Of a DNA stretch of 64,000 nucleotides, positions 26,757 through 36,228 are shown piece after piece. Each line of letters begins with the position of its first letter. The stretch's first letter is position 1. Under the pieces are notes generated by a model. That model was not told where the DNA came from, made no database searches, and worked only from the letters and a program-made list of their open reading frames with translations. Origin of the DNA: SAR116 cluster bacterium AG-447-C21 (GTDB taxonomy: Bacteria; Pseudomonadota; Alphaproteobacteria; Thalassobaculales; Thalassobaculaceae); contig QCQB01000001.1 of assembly GCA_003212315.1 (NCBI GenBank), positions 62,001-126,000 of the forward strand. The letters are read 5' to 3'. The translations under genes and the position numbers were made by a program.

Positions 26757-26793
26757 ACAGCTGGGGTTGTCCTACCGGCAACCCCAGGTCTGT
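26757..26793 (+). other. Intergenic hairpin after the binding-protein gene
   Basis: CTGGGGTTG (26761-26769) and CAACCCCAG (26779-26787) form a perfect nine-base-pair stem with a nine-base loop, extended by ACAG/CTGT across a two-base bulge. It lies between the substrate-binding gene and the first permease gene, with no T-tract after it. Such hairpins commonly protect the 3' end of abundant binding-protein mRNA or partially stop transcription, giving more binding protein than permease. Confidence 0.65.
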
Positions 26794-26854
26794 ATCCAAA
26801 AATAATTCATTTAGCGTATGTAAAGAGTAATAGCACGACTTTGCCGGGGAAATA

Positions 26855-27832
26855 ATGTCAGTATTTATTATAAGAAGATTGATGCAGTCAGCATTAGTTG
26901 TTGTGATAATGTCATTTATTGTATTCTCCGGTGTTTTCCTGGTTGGTGACCCTGTAGAAATCCTAGTTAGTGATGATGCTGACCAGGAAGAACGAGAGAT
27001 GATGATCAAGTCGATGGGGCTTGATAAACCTTTTTTAGTCCAGTATGGAATTTTCATTTCAAAAGCGATTAAGGGGGATTTAGGCGATTCCTTTGTGTTT
27101 CAAGAACCTGCCTTGTTATTAATTCTTGATAGGATGCCGGCAACTATGGAACTAGCCATAGTGGCGCTGTTGATAGCAATCATTTTTGGGATACCTCTAG
27201 GAGTGTGGGCAGGACTTAAGCCAGAATCGCTTGCCTCCAAGAGTATTATGACGGGTTCTATTTTAGGTTTTAGCTTGCCAACCTTCTGGGTTGGAATAAT
27301 GATGATCTTGTTGTTTGCAGTTATGCTGGGCTGGCTGCCGTCAACTGGACGTGGGGATGTGCAAATAATTTTGGGCATGCCTATAAGTATTTTTAGCTGG
27401 GATGGCTTCAGTCACGTCTTAATGCCTGCCGTTAATTTAGCGTTATTCAAACTTTCTATGGTGATTAGGCTCGCTCGTGCCGGAACGCGAGAAGTATTGC
27501 ACCAAGATTATATAAAGTTCGCAAGGGCTAAAGGTCTCAAGGAAACACGAATAATTTTAATTCATGTAATGAAAAATATATTAATTCCAGTAGTTACGGT
27601 TTTAGGTTTGGAGTTTGGGGGATTGGTCGCTTTTTCAGTTGTGACAGAGACCGTATTCGCCTGGCCCGGAATGGGGAAACTGTTGATAGACTCTATTGGT
27701 TTATTGGATAGGCCAATTATAGTGGCTTACTTAATGATTATCGTCTTTTTATTCGTTCTTATTAACCTATTAGTGGATATTTGTTATTCGATATTGGATC
27801 CACGTGTCCGATTGCAGGATATTAAATCATGA
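26855..27832 (+). CDS. ABC transporter permease, DppB/OppB type
   Basis: A 325-residue permease with the N-terminal helix and the long periplasmic loop of DppB-like proteins. FIVFSGVFLVGDPVEIL near residue 25 and the EAA-type loop DYIKFARAKGLKETRIILIHVMKN are characteristic. It forms a heterodimeric channel with the next permease. It begins 108 nt after the binding-protein gene, the gap being largely the hairpin. Its stop overlaps the next start by 4 nt (ATGA). Confidence 0.93.
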   Translation: MSVFIIRRLMQSALVVVIMSFIVFSGVFLVGDPVEILVSDDADQEEREMMIKSMGLDKPFLVQYGIFISKAIKGDLGDSFVFQEPALLLILDRMPATMELAIVALLIAIIFGIPLGVWAGLKPESLASKSIMTGSILGFSLPTFWVGIMMILLFAVMLGWLPSTGRGDVQIILGMPISIFSWDGFSHVLMPAVNLALFKLSMVIRLARAGTREVLHQDYIKFARAKGLKETRIILIHVMKNILIPVVTVLGLEFGGLVAFSVVTETVFAWPGMGKLLIDSIGLLDRPIIVAYLMIIVFLFVLINLLVDICYSILDPRVRLQDIKS

Positions 27833-28752
27833 CAACAGTTGAGAATAATATGGAACCGGAAGAAAAAGGCTATGAGGGTGTTCAGACACCACTACGCAGA
27901 TTTCTCTCGGATTTTTGCGAGGCTAAACTGGCTGTGGTTGGTTTTTTCACCATTTTGGCAATTGCTTTACTCGCAATCATGGCGCCATTCATAGCACCAA
28001 CAGATCCATATGACCTTGCCACAGTTAGTGTGCTGGATAGCAGGCTAGCTCCTGGGGAGGCGATGATGAACGGTACGATAGCCCATCTGGGTACGGATGG
28101 AGCTGGACGGGATATGGTCAGCGCTATGATTTATGGCCTTCGTATTAGTTTAGGTGTGGGTATCGGCAGTGGTCTGATAGCAATGTTGATAGGAATAAGT
28201 TTTGGATTACTCTCCGCATATGCGGGTGGGAAAATTGATAGCATATTCATGCGTATTGTGGATATCCAATTGAGTTTTCCAGCTATTCTTGTTGCGCTAG
28301 TTTTGCTCGTAACGCTAGGAAAGGGTGTTGATAAAACCATCATAGCTCTCGTTGTTGTTCAATGGGCTTATTATGCGAGGACAATCCGAGGAACCGCCTT
28401 GGTTGAGCGACGGCGGGAGTATATTGAATCAGCGGTATGTCTGGGCTTATCAAAAAACCGTATTATGTTTCGTCATTTGCTACCGAACTGTTTGGCGCCC
28501 ATGATTGTTGTAGGGACAATGCAGATCGCACATGCTATCTCGCTAGAAGCAACTCTTTCTTTTCTAGGACTTGGGATGCCCCAGACAGAACCTTCGCTTG
28601 GGCGCCTAATATCTAATGGCTTTGAGTATATTTTGAGCGGTAAGTACTGGATTAGTGTTTACCCGGGAATAGCTCTACTCGTCACAATTGTAAGCATAAA
28701 TCTAGTGGGCGACCGTTTGCGTGACGTGCTCAATCCCAGACTCCAGAAATAG
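27829..28752 (+). CDS. ABC transporter permease, DppC/OppC type
   Basis: A 307-residue permease. LGTDGAGRDMVSAMIYGLRISLGVG is the DppC-family signature at the start of the channel domain, and the EAA loop reads YIESAVCLGLSKNRIMFRHLLPN. About six helices are visible. Together with the DppB-like protein it forms the membrane channel of the importer. The ATG overlaps the stop of the upstream gene. The first ATPase gene begins 9 nt after its stop. Confidence 0.93.
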   Translation: MTTVENNMEPEEKGYEGVQTPLRRFLSDFCEAKLAVVGFFTILAIALLAIMAPFIAPTDPYDLATVSVLDSRLAPGEAMMNGTIAHLGTDGAGRDMVSAMIYGLRISLGVGIGSGLIAMLIGISFGLLSAYAGGKIDSIFMRIVDIQLSFPAILVALVLLVTLGKGVDKTIIALVVVQWAYYARTIRGTALVERRREYIESAVCLGLSKNRIMFRHLLPNCLAPMIVVGTMQIAHAISLEATLSFLGLGMPQTEPSLGRLISNGFEYILSGKYWISVYPGIALLVTIVSINLVGDRLRDVLNPRLQK

Positions 28753-28761
28753 GTTGTATTC

Positions 28762-29763
28762 ATGCCACTTTCAGAATCCCCAACAATAGAAGTAAAAGAT
28801 TTAAAAACCTACTTTTTTACAAAAGGAGGCATAGCTAAGGCTGTAGATGGGGTAAGTTTTTCAGTTGGTAGGGGGAAGGTGCTTGGACTAGTTGGTGAGT
28901 CGGGTTCTGGAAAAACTGTCACTGGCTTTTCCATATTAGGGCTCGTTGACGAGCCAGGGAGAATAGTTGGTGGAGAGATATTGTACCGTGGCGAAAATCT
29001 TGTTTCAGCATCGCCGGATAGAATGCGCGAACTGCGTGGTGTTAATATTTCTATGATATTTCAAGATCCAATGATGACGCTTAATCCAGTATTACGGATT
29101 GATACACAGATGATAGAGGCTGTTCTGGCGCACGAAAGCATCTCAAAAGATGATGCAAGACAGAGAGCCAGGGATGTCCTGGGGCAAGTGGGTATAGCTT
29201 CGCCCGATGAGCGTTTAAGGTCGTATCCACATCAGTTTTCTGGAGGTATGAGGCAACGGGTAGCAATTGCAATAGCATTATTAAATAAGCCTGACCTCAT
29301 AGTAGCAGACGAACCAACGACTGCTTTAGATGTTACCATACAGGGACAGATATTATACGAGGTTCAAAAACTATGTTCGCAGACGGGTACAGCACTGATC
29401 TGGATAACCCATGACCTATCGGTGGTAGCAGGATTAGCGGATGACATTTGTGTCATGTACGCAGGAAGGATTGTTGAGCAGGGAAGCGTTAACTCTGTAC
29501 TGGATAAGCCTATGCATCCTTACACCAATGGTTTGATCAGCTCGGTGCCTAGTCGAAATAAAAGGGGCGTGCCCTTAGCCCAAATTCCTGGGATGGCGCC
29601 GTCACTATTAAAGCTACCTAAAGGTTGCTCATTCGGACCCAGATGCGCCCAATTTAGCGACGCTTGTGACTCTATACCGGATATCTCAAACTATGAAAAC
29701 GGAAGACAAATTAGATGTCATAATCCATTGGATAAGGGCACTATTTTAAGAGTGATGGACTAA
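28762..29763 (+). CDS. ABC transporter ATP-binding protein, DppD/OppD type
   Basis: A 333-residue ATPase. Walker A is GESGSGKTV, the signature FSGGMRQRVAIAIAL and Walker B LIVADEPTTALD. The C-terminal oligopeptide-transporter extension ends with CSFGPRCAQFSDAC, a cysteine cluster that binds an Fe-S cluster in some relatives. It pairs with the DppF-like ATPase encoded 4 nt downstream. The TTG-free ATG start is preceded by a short leader after the DppC stop. Confidence 0.93.
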   Translation: MPLSESPTIEVKDLKTYFFTKGGIAKAVDGVSFSVGRGKVLGLVGESGSGKTVTGFSILGLVDEPGRIVGGEILYRGENLVSASPDRMRELRGVNISMIFQDPMMTLNPVLRIDTQMIEAVLAHESISKDDARQRARDVLGQVGIASPDERLRSYPHQFSGGMRQRVAIAIALLNKPDLIVADEPTTALDVTIQGQILYEVQKLCSQTGTALIWITHDLSVVAGLADDICVMYAGRIVEQGSVNSVLDKPMHPYTNGLISSVPSRNKRGVPLAQIPGMAPSLLKLPKGCSFGPRCAQFSDACDSIPDISNYENGRQIRCHNPLDKGTILRVMD

Positions 29764-29767
29764 TTTT

Positions 29768-30775
29768 ATGGCTTTGAATAATGAAAAAGAATCGATTGTA
29801 ACTGTAAACAATGTTTCAAAGCGCTTTATCAAATCTTTAGATCTAGCGGGTAAGATTGCACAACGCTTTGGTGCAGACATTCGTGAAGAAGTGGTACATG
29901 CCGTAGATAGAGTTTCTTTGAATATTCAGGATGGGGAAGTCGTTGGTTTAGTTGGCGAATCTGGATGCGGAAAATCAACTCTTGGTAGAGTAGTGGCTGG
30001 GGTTCACGAGCCCAGTGAAGGAAATGTTTTGTTTCGTGGTAAAGCGATAGAGAACCTGACGGGAAAGGATGCTAAGGAGGCTGCACTTAAAATCCAGATG
30101 ATATTTCAAGATCCGATGAGTTCCTTAAATCCGCGTTTACGTGTTCAAGATATCATTGGAGAGGCACCCGTTGTCCACGGAGTAGTTGATAGTGGAAATA
30201 TCACAGATTATGTAGAAGAGATTATGCTGCGTGTGGGTCTGGATCCAAGTTATGCTAGGCGCTACCCCCATCAATTTTCTGGTGGACAACGTCAAAGGAT
30301 CGGTATCGCTAGAGCCTTGGCTGTTCAACCTGACTTTCTGGTTTGCGATGAGTCAGTTGCAGCTTTGGATGTTTCTATTCAGGCCCAGGTTCTAAATCTC
30401 TTCATGCGTCTTCGTGAAGAACTTAACTTAACTTATTTATTTATAAGTCACGACTTAGGGGTTGTTGAGCACCTCAGTGACCGCGTGGTTATAATGTACC
30501 TTGGTCGCGTGGTCGAAGTGGCACCGACTGAGATATTATTTTCCGATCCCAATCATCCATATACGCAAGCACTATTAGCGGAGGTGCCGCGACTGGAGAC
30601 GCGTCAAAGAAAATTTGCACCTGTTAAGGGGGAAATACCAAGTCCTATTGATCCTCCAACGGGTTGTCATTTCCATCCCCGCTGTCCTAAGGCCTTTGCG
30701 AGATGTCATCAAGAAACGCCAGCCTTAAAGGAAATTGAATCTAATCGGTTCTCAGCCTGTCATTTGAATGATTGA
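29768..30775 (+). CDS. ABC transporter ATP-binding protein, DppF/OppF type
   Basis: A 335-residue ATPase. Walker A is GESGCGKST, the signature FSGGQRQRIGIARAL and the Walker B region FLVCDESVAALD. The second cysteine-rich C-terminal motif GCHFHPRCPKAFARC is present. The VCDESVAALD form, with SVAALD instead of PTSALD, is normal for DppF. It completes the five-gene importer. It is convergent with the small minus-strand gene 58 nt on. Confidence 0.93.
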   Translation: MALNNEKESIVTVNNVSKRFIKSLDLAGKIAQRFGADIREEVVHAVDRVSLNIQDGEVVGLVGESGCGKSTLGRVVAGVHEPSEGNVLFRGKAIENLTGKDAKEAALKIQMIFQDPMSSLNPRLRVQDIIGEAPVVHGVVDSGNITDYVEEIMLRVGLDPSYARRYPHQFSGGQRQRIGIARALAVQPDFLVCDESVAALDVSIQAQVLNLFMRLREELNLTYLFISHDLGVVEHLSDRVVIMYLGRVVEVAPTEILFSDPNHPYTQALLAEVPRLETRQRKFAPVKGEIPSPIDPPTGCHFHPRCPKAFARCHQETPALKEIESNRFSACHLND

Positions 30776-30833
30776 GAGAAAAATTTTGGAGCCGTTTAAA
30801 TTAGTTGGTATGAGACTTAAGAACACTAGATGG

Positions 30834-31067
30834 TCACTTCTGATCATCAGAGCTATTATTTTTCGCAGCTTCTATTAAGGCCTCATTTTCACTTATCTTT
30901 TCTATTTTTTTTTGGGTCTTTAAAGCAGTTTTCAAATATTTTTTGTGCTGTTTATGGCGCTCCTGCATGAAAATAACATTATCATCTTTAACAATCTCAT
31001 TATCCTTAGTTGGTGGAACAAAATTATTGAGGGATATTTTTTTGCTATCTTCGGGCTGGTCGCTCAT
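30834..31067 (-). CDS. Small charged protein of unknown function (77 residues)
   Basis: I do not recognise this protein. It is short, highly charged and lysine-rich. Residues about 36-66 form one continuous helix rich in K, Q and E (HKQHKKYLKTALKTQKK), and the ends look disordered. It starts with ATG at 31067, with a weak AGG upstream. It lies 73 nt downstream of the NAD kinase gene on the same strand and fills an otherwise empty 365-base interval, which favours a real gene, but low-complexity composition leaves doubt. Confidence 0.45.
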   Translation of the reverse strand: MSDQPEDSKKISLNNFVPPTKDNEIVKDDNVIFMQERHKQHKKYLKTALKTQKKIEKISENEALIEAAKNNSSDDQK

Positions 31068-31140
31068 TTATCTGGCCTAGTGTTCGGTAAGTAACAAGTA
31101 ATGGAATAATACTACAAGTGATGCATATTAGAAGTGAATT

Positions 31141-31908
31141 TTAGGGTGCAAATTGCTCTTTAAGTACGCGCTCGTCTAGATTGTGATCTGGATCATATAA
31201 AATATTCAAATCAATGGTGCGATCTTCGTTGATAGTCACTGATTTTATATCTCGAACTTCTGTTGCGTCAGCAGATGCACTGACTGGACGTTTTTTAGTA
31301 TCTAACGCTTCTATTTTGATAGTAGCGCCGTGTTCAAGTAGTGCTCCACGCCACCGCCGGGGTCTAAAAGCACTTATAGGTGTCATGGCAAGGATACCAG
31401 CACCAAGCGGTATTATGGGACCATGAGCCGATAGGTTGTAAGCGGTGCTTCCCGCAGGCGTAGAAACAAGAATACCGTCACACAATAATTCCTTCATACG
31501 TACCGTGTCATCGATTGTAATCTTTATTTTTGCTGTTTGGGAAGTCTGCCTTAAGAGCGAAACTTCATTGATAGCTAAAGCTTCTTCGATATCACCGTTA
31601 TTTTTTTCAACCTTCATTCTTAGAGGATGTAATGTAACTAAGGTTGCCGAATTAATTCGATTCAAAAGATCATCTTTTGAAAATTCGTTCATCAGGAAGC
31701 CTATTGTGCCGCGGTTCATACCAAAAACCTTTACTGGGCGGTTAATATATTGGCGCAGGGTATCCAGCATCATGCCGTCACCGCCTAGTACGATAATAAC
31801 ATCTGCATCATCGACGCTTGTACTGGCATAGATTTTTTCAAGCGCATTCTTTGCAGTTATAGCCTGTTTCCCAGACGATGCTAGGAATGCGATTTTAGGA
31901 TTTGCCAT
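31141..31908 (-). CDS. nadK: NAD kinase
   Basis: A 255-residue ATP-NAD kinase, the short form typical of alphaproteobacteria. The GGDG motif (42-45) holds the catalytic aspartate, NEVS (114-117) binds the adenine-ribose part, and PAGSTAY (151-157) is the conserved glycine-rich loop. It phosphorylates NAD to NADP in the cytoplasm. The gene stands between two genes of unknown function on the same strand with spaces of 73 and 167 nt, so it likely has its own promoter. Confidence 0.96.
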   Translation of the reverse strand: MANPKIAFLASSGKQAITAKNALEKIYASTSVDDADVIIVLGGDGMMLDTLRQYINRPVKVFGMNRGTIGFLMNEFSKDDLLNRINSATLVTLHPLRMKVEKNNGDIEEALAINEVSLLRQTSQTAKIKITIDDTVRMKELLCDGILVSTPAGSTAYNLSAHGPIIPLGAGILAMTPISAFRPRRWRGALLEHGATIKIEALDTKKRPVSASADATEVRDIKSVTINEDRTIDLNILYDPDHNLDERVLKEQFAP

Positions 31909-32075
31909 TTCATATTTCCTAAAAGACGTAATGCAAAGTGATGCGTTGAATAAACAAATTCTTTACGATCAATTTGAAAAAAGCGAACCGCATAGTATAG
32001 ACCTAATTAATTACTTAAAAAAATCTAAATATCGAAAAGCACCTGCCTCTCAAAAAGATCTCTCATCAACTGTCT

Positions 32076-33446
32076 CTATGACCCCCATGGTGTTATTGCT
32101 TGTTTGAGGGCTTTGTACCCTTCAATAAAACCTGGTCTTGTTTGTCCATATATCGAGTCAAATGTACCTAGGACATTATCAAACCATATTTTAACTTTTT
32201 CGTTGCCTTGATTGGCATCTAGGTATGCATCGCGCATCAAAACAAAATGTATTCTTGGGTCATACGGTTGTTTAGTTCCTCCCATCGACTCATCACCATC
32301 GAGCAAACGTAACAGCATCGCATCGGCAGAACCAAGAGTTTGCTCATGAATAGCTGGCCCGCTCATGCGGTGCATAACTGAGGTCATATCGCGGCCGTTT
32401 CCGGTGGTATAGCCCATATCAGCCCATACCTGGGACATATCCACGTCATGACCGAGGTGCTTTGCAACTTTCTTTCCAAAGTCACGCAGAGGATCTGACA
32501 CATCTGCCATTAAATCTGTTAACCGATCTCCATCTAAGTCGGTTGCTAACACCACACAGTCTCTTTGCTCAATTAGATCCCATAATAATAGTCCGTAATT
32601 TGTGTCTGCTATGTGCTGTTCAATACGACCTCCCCAGTTTTCCATGCCTTTTTTGAAATCACTGGGTAGAAGTGCGATAATTTTTTCGATATTATCTCTA
32701 TGTTCCTCAAATGGATTTACAGCGTATTTTCTTCCAACTTCAAACTTTGTACCTTCAAGTAACCATGCATGCAGGCCGGCGTTGATGCCGTCTTCCATAG
32801 CTTGCGTCGGTTTCATTGCTACACGTCCTATTTTGCCTGTTTCGTGAACCATTTTCAGGAATAGGCGATTGGCATACGCCATTTGAATTCCTGGCGAGTT
32901 CATTTCTGAATGAATTAACCCTGTCTTTGAATCAACATCAAATTTTGGTCTATTCTGCGAGTACGGTAAGCATGGCATGCATCGGACCGCCGTTATCGGA
33001 CCGTATGGCCTCACGTTGCAATAAACGCCAGCCTGAGTTCGTAACGGGGCATTTCCGGATTTCCCCATTACAACAACACGGCCGCCCTTACCGTCATTCA
33101 CGTAGGCATCGCCCGCAGTTGACCATTTGATTGATGTACACGGCATATTTCCAAACCAGCTTAAGCATTCGAGTTGAGTATCGTGGCGGTATTGAGACCA
33201 CATTGGCACAGCATAAAACGGTAAACCCAAAATATCGGCCGCTGCTATTGTGCCTATTAGAGCGTATGCATCGGTGAGTGAGTGTGCTACTGGGTTCACT
33301 GTTCCATCAAAATTACCTCCTTGCCAAACAATAGCATCTGGGTGCCCATCGGGGCGAACATCTGTCGGTTTATAAAGCGCTTCAAGAGCACCGAATAAAT
33401 CCCCTCCTTTGGCCTCAGTTTGTGCAATTGACATTAAATCGATCAT
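32076..33446 (-). CDS. Large protein of unknown function (456 residues)
   Basis: I do not recognise this family. It is a soluble, globular-looking protein without signal peptide or membrane helix, with mixed alpha/beta composition and many G, D, N and W residues. Notable segments are PDAIVWQGGNFDGTVNPVA near 37-55, a cysteine-containing MPCLPYSQNRPKFD near 170, and VVLATDLDGDRL near 305-316. The last has the D-x-D-x-D spacing of a calcium loop or acidic metal site, but this is only suggestive. No ATPase or FAD motif is visible. ATG at 33446 follows GTAAAGAGG. The surrounding genes (NAD kinase, LOG hydrolase) give no functional clue. Confidence 0.75.
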   Translation of the reverse strand: MIDLMSIAQTEAKGGDLFGALEALYKPTDVRPDGHPDAIVWQGGNFDGTVNPVAHSLTDAYALIGTIAAADILGLPFYAVPMWSQYRHDTQLECLSWFGNMPCTSIKWSTAGDAYVNDGKGGRVVVMGKSGNAPLRTQAGVYCNVRPYGPITAVRCMPCLPYSQNRPKFDVDSKTGLIHSEMNSPGIQMAYANRLFLKMVHETGKIGRVAMKPTQAMEDGINAGLHAWLLEGTKFEVGRKYAVNPFEEHRDNIEKIIALLPSDFKKGMENWGGRIEQHIADTNYGLLLWDLIEQRDCVVLATDLDGDRLTDLMADVSDPLRDFGKKVAKHLGHDVDMSQVWADMGYTTGNGRDMTSVMHRMSGPAIHEQTLGSADAMLLRLLDGDESMGGTKQPYDPRIHFVLMRDAYLDANQGNEKVKIWFDNVLGTFDSIYGQTRPGFIEGYKALKQAITPWGS

Positions 33447-33677
33447 TTACGCCTCTTTACTAAAATTTAGGTTCAAACTAATTATCATTCCATCCGCAGC
33501 AGGGAGCCTTTTCATGTTCTGCGACCTACTATTCTTATGCTTGTTCACTTCGAGCATGTAAAGATTTTGCATTATACTATCTTTCATACTGCTTTCTACA
33601 ATCATTCTTCTGTTGTTTATACATAAATTACCGTGATTTATTGAAAACCTGTCTAAAGTCTTTGTAAAAAGTTGTAA

Positions 33678-34241
33678 TCAAACCTTTTGCTGTTGGACTC
33701 GGTTTATTACATCTATAGCCTGCTGAGAAGATTTTACTAATGTTAGTAAGGATTCATTTTTTTTATTTATAAACCCTTCTTTTATTCCATGTTTTATTAG
33801 GGTTAAAAATGGTTCCCAATAATCTCCTACATCTAAAAGGATAATTTCTTTATTAAAAATATTCAATTGAACCCAGGTCATCGTCTCTATTGTTTCATCA
33901 AAGGTTCCCGTACCTCCAGGTAATGAAATGAATATATCCGCCCGTTCATACATTAGTCTTTTTCTATCATGCATATTGTCCGTGATAATTAATTCCGTAA
34001 GATTTGGATGGCCAACTTCCGACTCCTGCAGGAAATTTGGTATTACGCCTGTTACATTCCCCCCAACAGCTAGAGCTGAATTAGCAAGAGTTCCCATCAA
34101 TCCGGTGTTACCGCCACCATAAACGATATCGATATTGTTATTAGCTAGACGTGTCCCTAATTCCTCTGCGGCTCTGGAATAAATTTTGTCTGACCCGTTT
34201 GATGACCCGCAAAAGACGCATGCAGAAAATTTATTGTTCAT
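33678..34241 (-). CDS. LOG-family protein (TIGR00730; nucleoside monophosphate phosphoribohydrolase)
   Basis: A 187-residue LOG/YgdH-type protein. ACVFCGSSNGSD at the N-terminus, YGGGNTGLMG, the HDRKR segment (91-95) and PGGTGTFDE (108-116) are the full set of family motifs; the last is the catalytic signature. Family members cleave nucleotide 5'-monophosphates such as cytokinin precursors or purine monophosphates. ATG at 34241 is preferred to an in-frame GTG at 34251-34253, which adds four unsupported residues. The name lysine decarboxylase used in older databases is wrong for this family. Confidence 0.92.
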   Translation of the reverse strand: MNNKFSACVFCGSSNGSDKIYSRAAEELGTRLANNNIDIVYGGGNTGLMGTLANSALAVGGNVTGVIPNFLQESEVGHPNLTELIITDNMHDRKRLMYERADIFISLPGGTGTFDETIETMTWVQLNIFNKEIILLDVGDYWEPFLTLIKHGIKEGFINKKNESLLTLVKSSQQAIDVINRVQQQKV

Positions 34242-34358
34242 TATTAGTCTCACTACAATTTTTGTGCTCTTTGTTAATTATTTTTTTGCCATGGAACTCG
34301 GCATTGCTTAGTTGTCACTTCAAGCTTAAACTAAATAAAAGCTACAGGAGCACCGGTG

Positions 34359-35489
34359 ATGATTTCTCGCCCCACAGCCATTGGTATAGTAGGTGTAATC
34401 GTTGTTATTATAGCATTAATTCTAAATTACGAGGATAAAAGAGAATCAGAAGGACCACCGAAAAATAAAACCTCTGTCGCAAAAAATCAGCTCTCTCAAA
34501 ATAGAAAAACTGAAAAAAAAGAACCCTCTATTGCCACTGCAGCAAAAAAAAATACGGATGCAGAAACTACCTTAAAAAAACATAAAAAGAAACCATCTTT
34601 TGATCTTGTTAGAGTAGATCCGGAAGGTAATGTGGTGATCGCTGGAAGAAGTGAACCTGGTGCTAGGATTGAGATATTAGATGGAAATACTGTCATCGGC
34701 ATAGTGGACTCTGATGATAAAGGGGAATGGGTCTTTGTGCCAGACGCACGCTTAACCCCTGGCGCCAGAATCTTAATACTCAGGGATATAACTAAAGCTG
34801 ATATTTTGCGGGAATCCGACAATGCGGTGGTCTTGGTTGTTCCTGAACCAGGCCAAAATATTGCTGGGCTCGAGGGAAAAGCAGATGGCATGCCACTAGC
34901 GATGGTTATGCCGAGGGAGGAGGCTAAAAGTGAGGCGTCACGAATATTTCAAGTGCCAAAAAGGAAAAAGCAAGGAAACATAGACAAAGTTGAGCCCAGA
35001 AAAGAAAAGGTAGATGCTGTTAAGGAGGGTGGAAAACCACGCCTTGCCCTAAATACTGTAGATTACGATGATAGTGGCATTATAATCTTGAGCGGGTTAT
35101 CAAACCCTAAATCGATTATCAACGTATATCTAGATAATACCTTAGCTGGATCGGTTACTGCCGCCTCGGATGGAAGGTGGACCATAGAGCTCAAGAACAC
35201 ACTTGAATCGAGAAAATATATGATACGAGTGGATCAGGTGGACTTGGCAGCAAAAGTATTAGAGAGGATAGAGTTGCCTTTTGTAAAAGCGCCGGTTATT
35301 GAGGCTACAGCAGAAAAAGCAACAGTGATTATACAGCCTGGGAATAGTCTTTGGCGGATAGCTGCAAAAGTTTATGGGAGTGGGTTTAGATACACTGAAA
35401 TCTATGAGGCGAATATAGACCAGATTCGTGACCCTAACCTAATTTATCCAGGGCAGGTGTTTAAAATTCCCGACCAAAAAGAAAGATGA
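34359..35489 (+). CDS. LysM-domain envelope protein with Ig-like repeats
   Basis: A 376-residue protein. A single membrane anchor (about 8-25) is followed by a charged low-complexity linker (26-80) and two similar Ig-like beta modules: the first around DPEGNVVIAGRSEPGARIEILDGNTVIG and the second around DDSGIIILSGLSNPKSIINVYLDNTLAGS. A C-terminal LysM domain (about 325-374) reads VIIQPGNSLWRIA, ending NLIYPGQVFKIP. It should be anchored in the inner membrane and bind peptidoglycan from the periplasm. ATG at 34359 follows AGGAG at 34346-34350. It is 13 nt upstream of psd, so lipid and envelope genes are linked here. Confidence 0.88.
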   Translation: MISRPTAIGIVGVIVVIIALILNYEDKRESEGPPKNKTSVAKNQLSQNRKTEKKEPSIATAAKKNTDAETTLKKHKKKPSFDLVRVDPEGNVVIAGRSEPGARIEILDGNTVIGIVDSDDKGEWVFVPDARLTPGARILILRDITKADILRESDNAVVLVVPEPGQNIAGLEGKADGMPLAMVMPREEAKSEASRIFQVPKRKKQGNIDKVEPRKEKVDAVKEGGKPRLALNTVDYDDSGIIILSGLSNPKSIINVYLDNTLAGSVTAASDGRWTIELKNTLESRKYMIRVDQVDLAAKVLERIELPFVKAPVIEATAEKATVIIQPGNSLWRIAAKVYGSGFRYTEIYEANIDQIRDPNLIYPGQVFKIPDQKER

Positions 35490-35502
35490 GTGATCAAATC
35501 AA

Positions 35503-36204
35503 ATGAATAAAGGCTCTCTACTTGACAATGTCTTGGTACCAATAGCCAGAGAAGGATGGCCATTCATATCTATTTTTGGCCTTATTTCTTTAATTTTTTA
35601 CTTTGTATATGCCCCGCTAGGATGGACAGGTTTGGTTCTCACCCTATGGTGTGTTTATTTCTTTAGAAATCCAGACCGAGTTACCCCTGAACGGGAAGGT
35701 TTGATAATCTCGCCAGCTGATGGCATTGTCCAGATGATAGCTGAAGTGTCTCCCCCAGAAGAATTAGACATGGGGTCTGAGCCGGTAGTTCGTGTGAGCG
35801 TCTTTATGAATGTATTTGATTGCCATGTTAACAGGATCCCATGTGATGGTAGGATTGGGAAATTGGTTTATGTGCCTGGCCAGTTTCTCAATGCCTCACT
35901 TGATAAAGCTAGCGAAGAAAACGAAAGGCAAATGGTTCGTATCGATCTAGAATCTGGCGCTTTTATAGGGGCAGTCCAGATAGCTGGTTTAGTGGCTAGA
36001 AGAATTGTTTGTTATTTGGAGGAGGATCAAATAGTCCTTGCTGGAGAACGGTTCGGTTTAATCCGGTTTGGGAGCCGTGTAGATATCTATCTCCCCCATG
36101 GAGCCGTATCGCAAGCAGTAATAGGTCAAAAGTGTGTTTCTGGAGAAACAGTATTGGCTGATTTAAAATCAGATGAGGCGGCTCGATCTGGTGAAGTTCG
36201 TTAA
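35503..36204 (+). CDS. psd: Phosphatidylserine decarboxylase proenzyme, short type
   Basis: A 233-residue membrane-associated proenzyme that makes phosphatidylethanolamine from phosphatidylserine. Two hydrophobic segments near the N-terminus anchor it. SPADG (70-74, with D73) and the FDCHVNR segment (H108) supply the self-processing residues, and cleavage with pyruvoyl formation is expected between G190 and S191 in RFGSRVD. The short length and GS motif are normal for the alphaproteobacterial type. pssA follows after 24 nt, placing both steps of PE synthesis in one operon. Confidence 0.96.
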   Translation: MNKGSLLDNVLVPIAREGWPFISIFGLISLIFYFVYAPLGWTGLVLTLWCVYFFRNPDRVTPEREGLIISPADGIVQMIAEVSPPEELDMGSEPVVRVSVFMNVFDCHVNRIPCDGRIGKLVYVPGQFLNASLDKASEENERQMVRIDLESGAFIGAVQIAGLVARRIVCYLEEDQIVLAGERFGLIRFGSRVDIYLPHGAVSQAVIGQKCVSGETVLADLKSDEAARSGEVR

Positions 36205-36228
36205 TTAGAAACAGGAACTTGCACTTTG

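Noticed and set aside
33678-34241. Calling the LOG-family protein a lysine decarboxylase
   Set aside because: The PGGxGTxxE motif marks phosphoribohydrolases; no PLP lysine motif is present.
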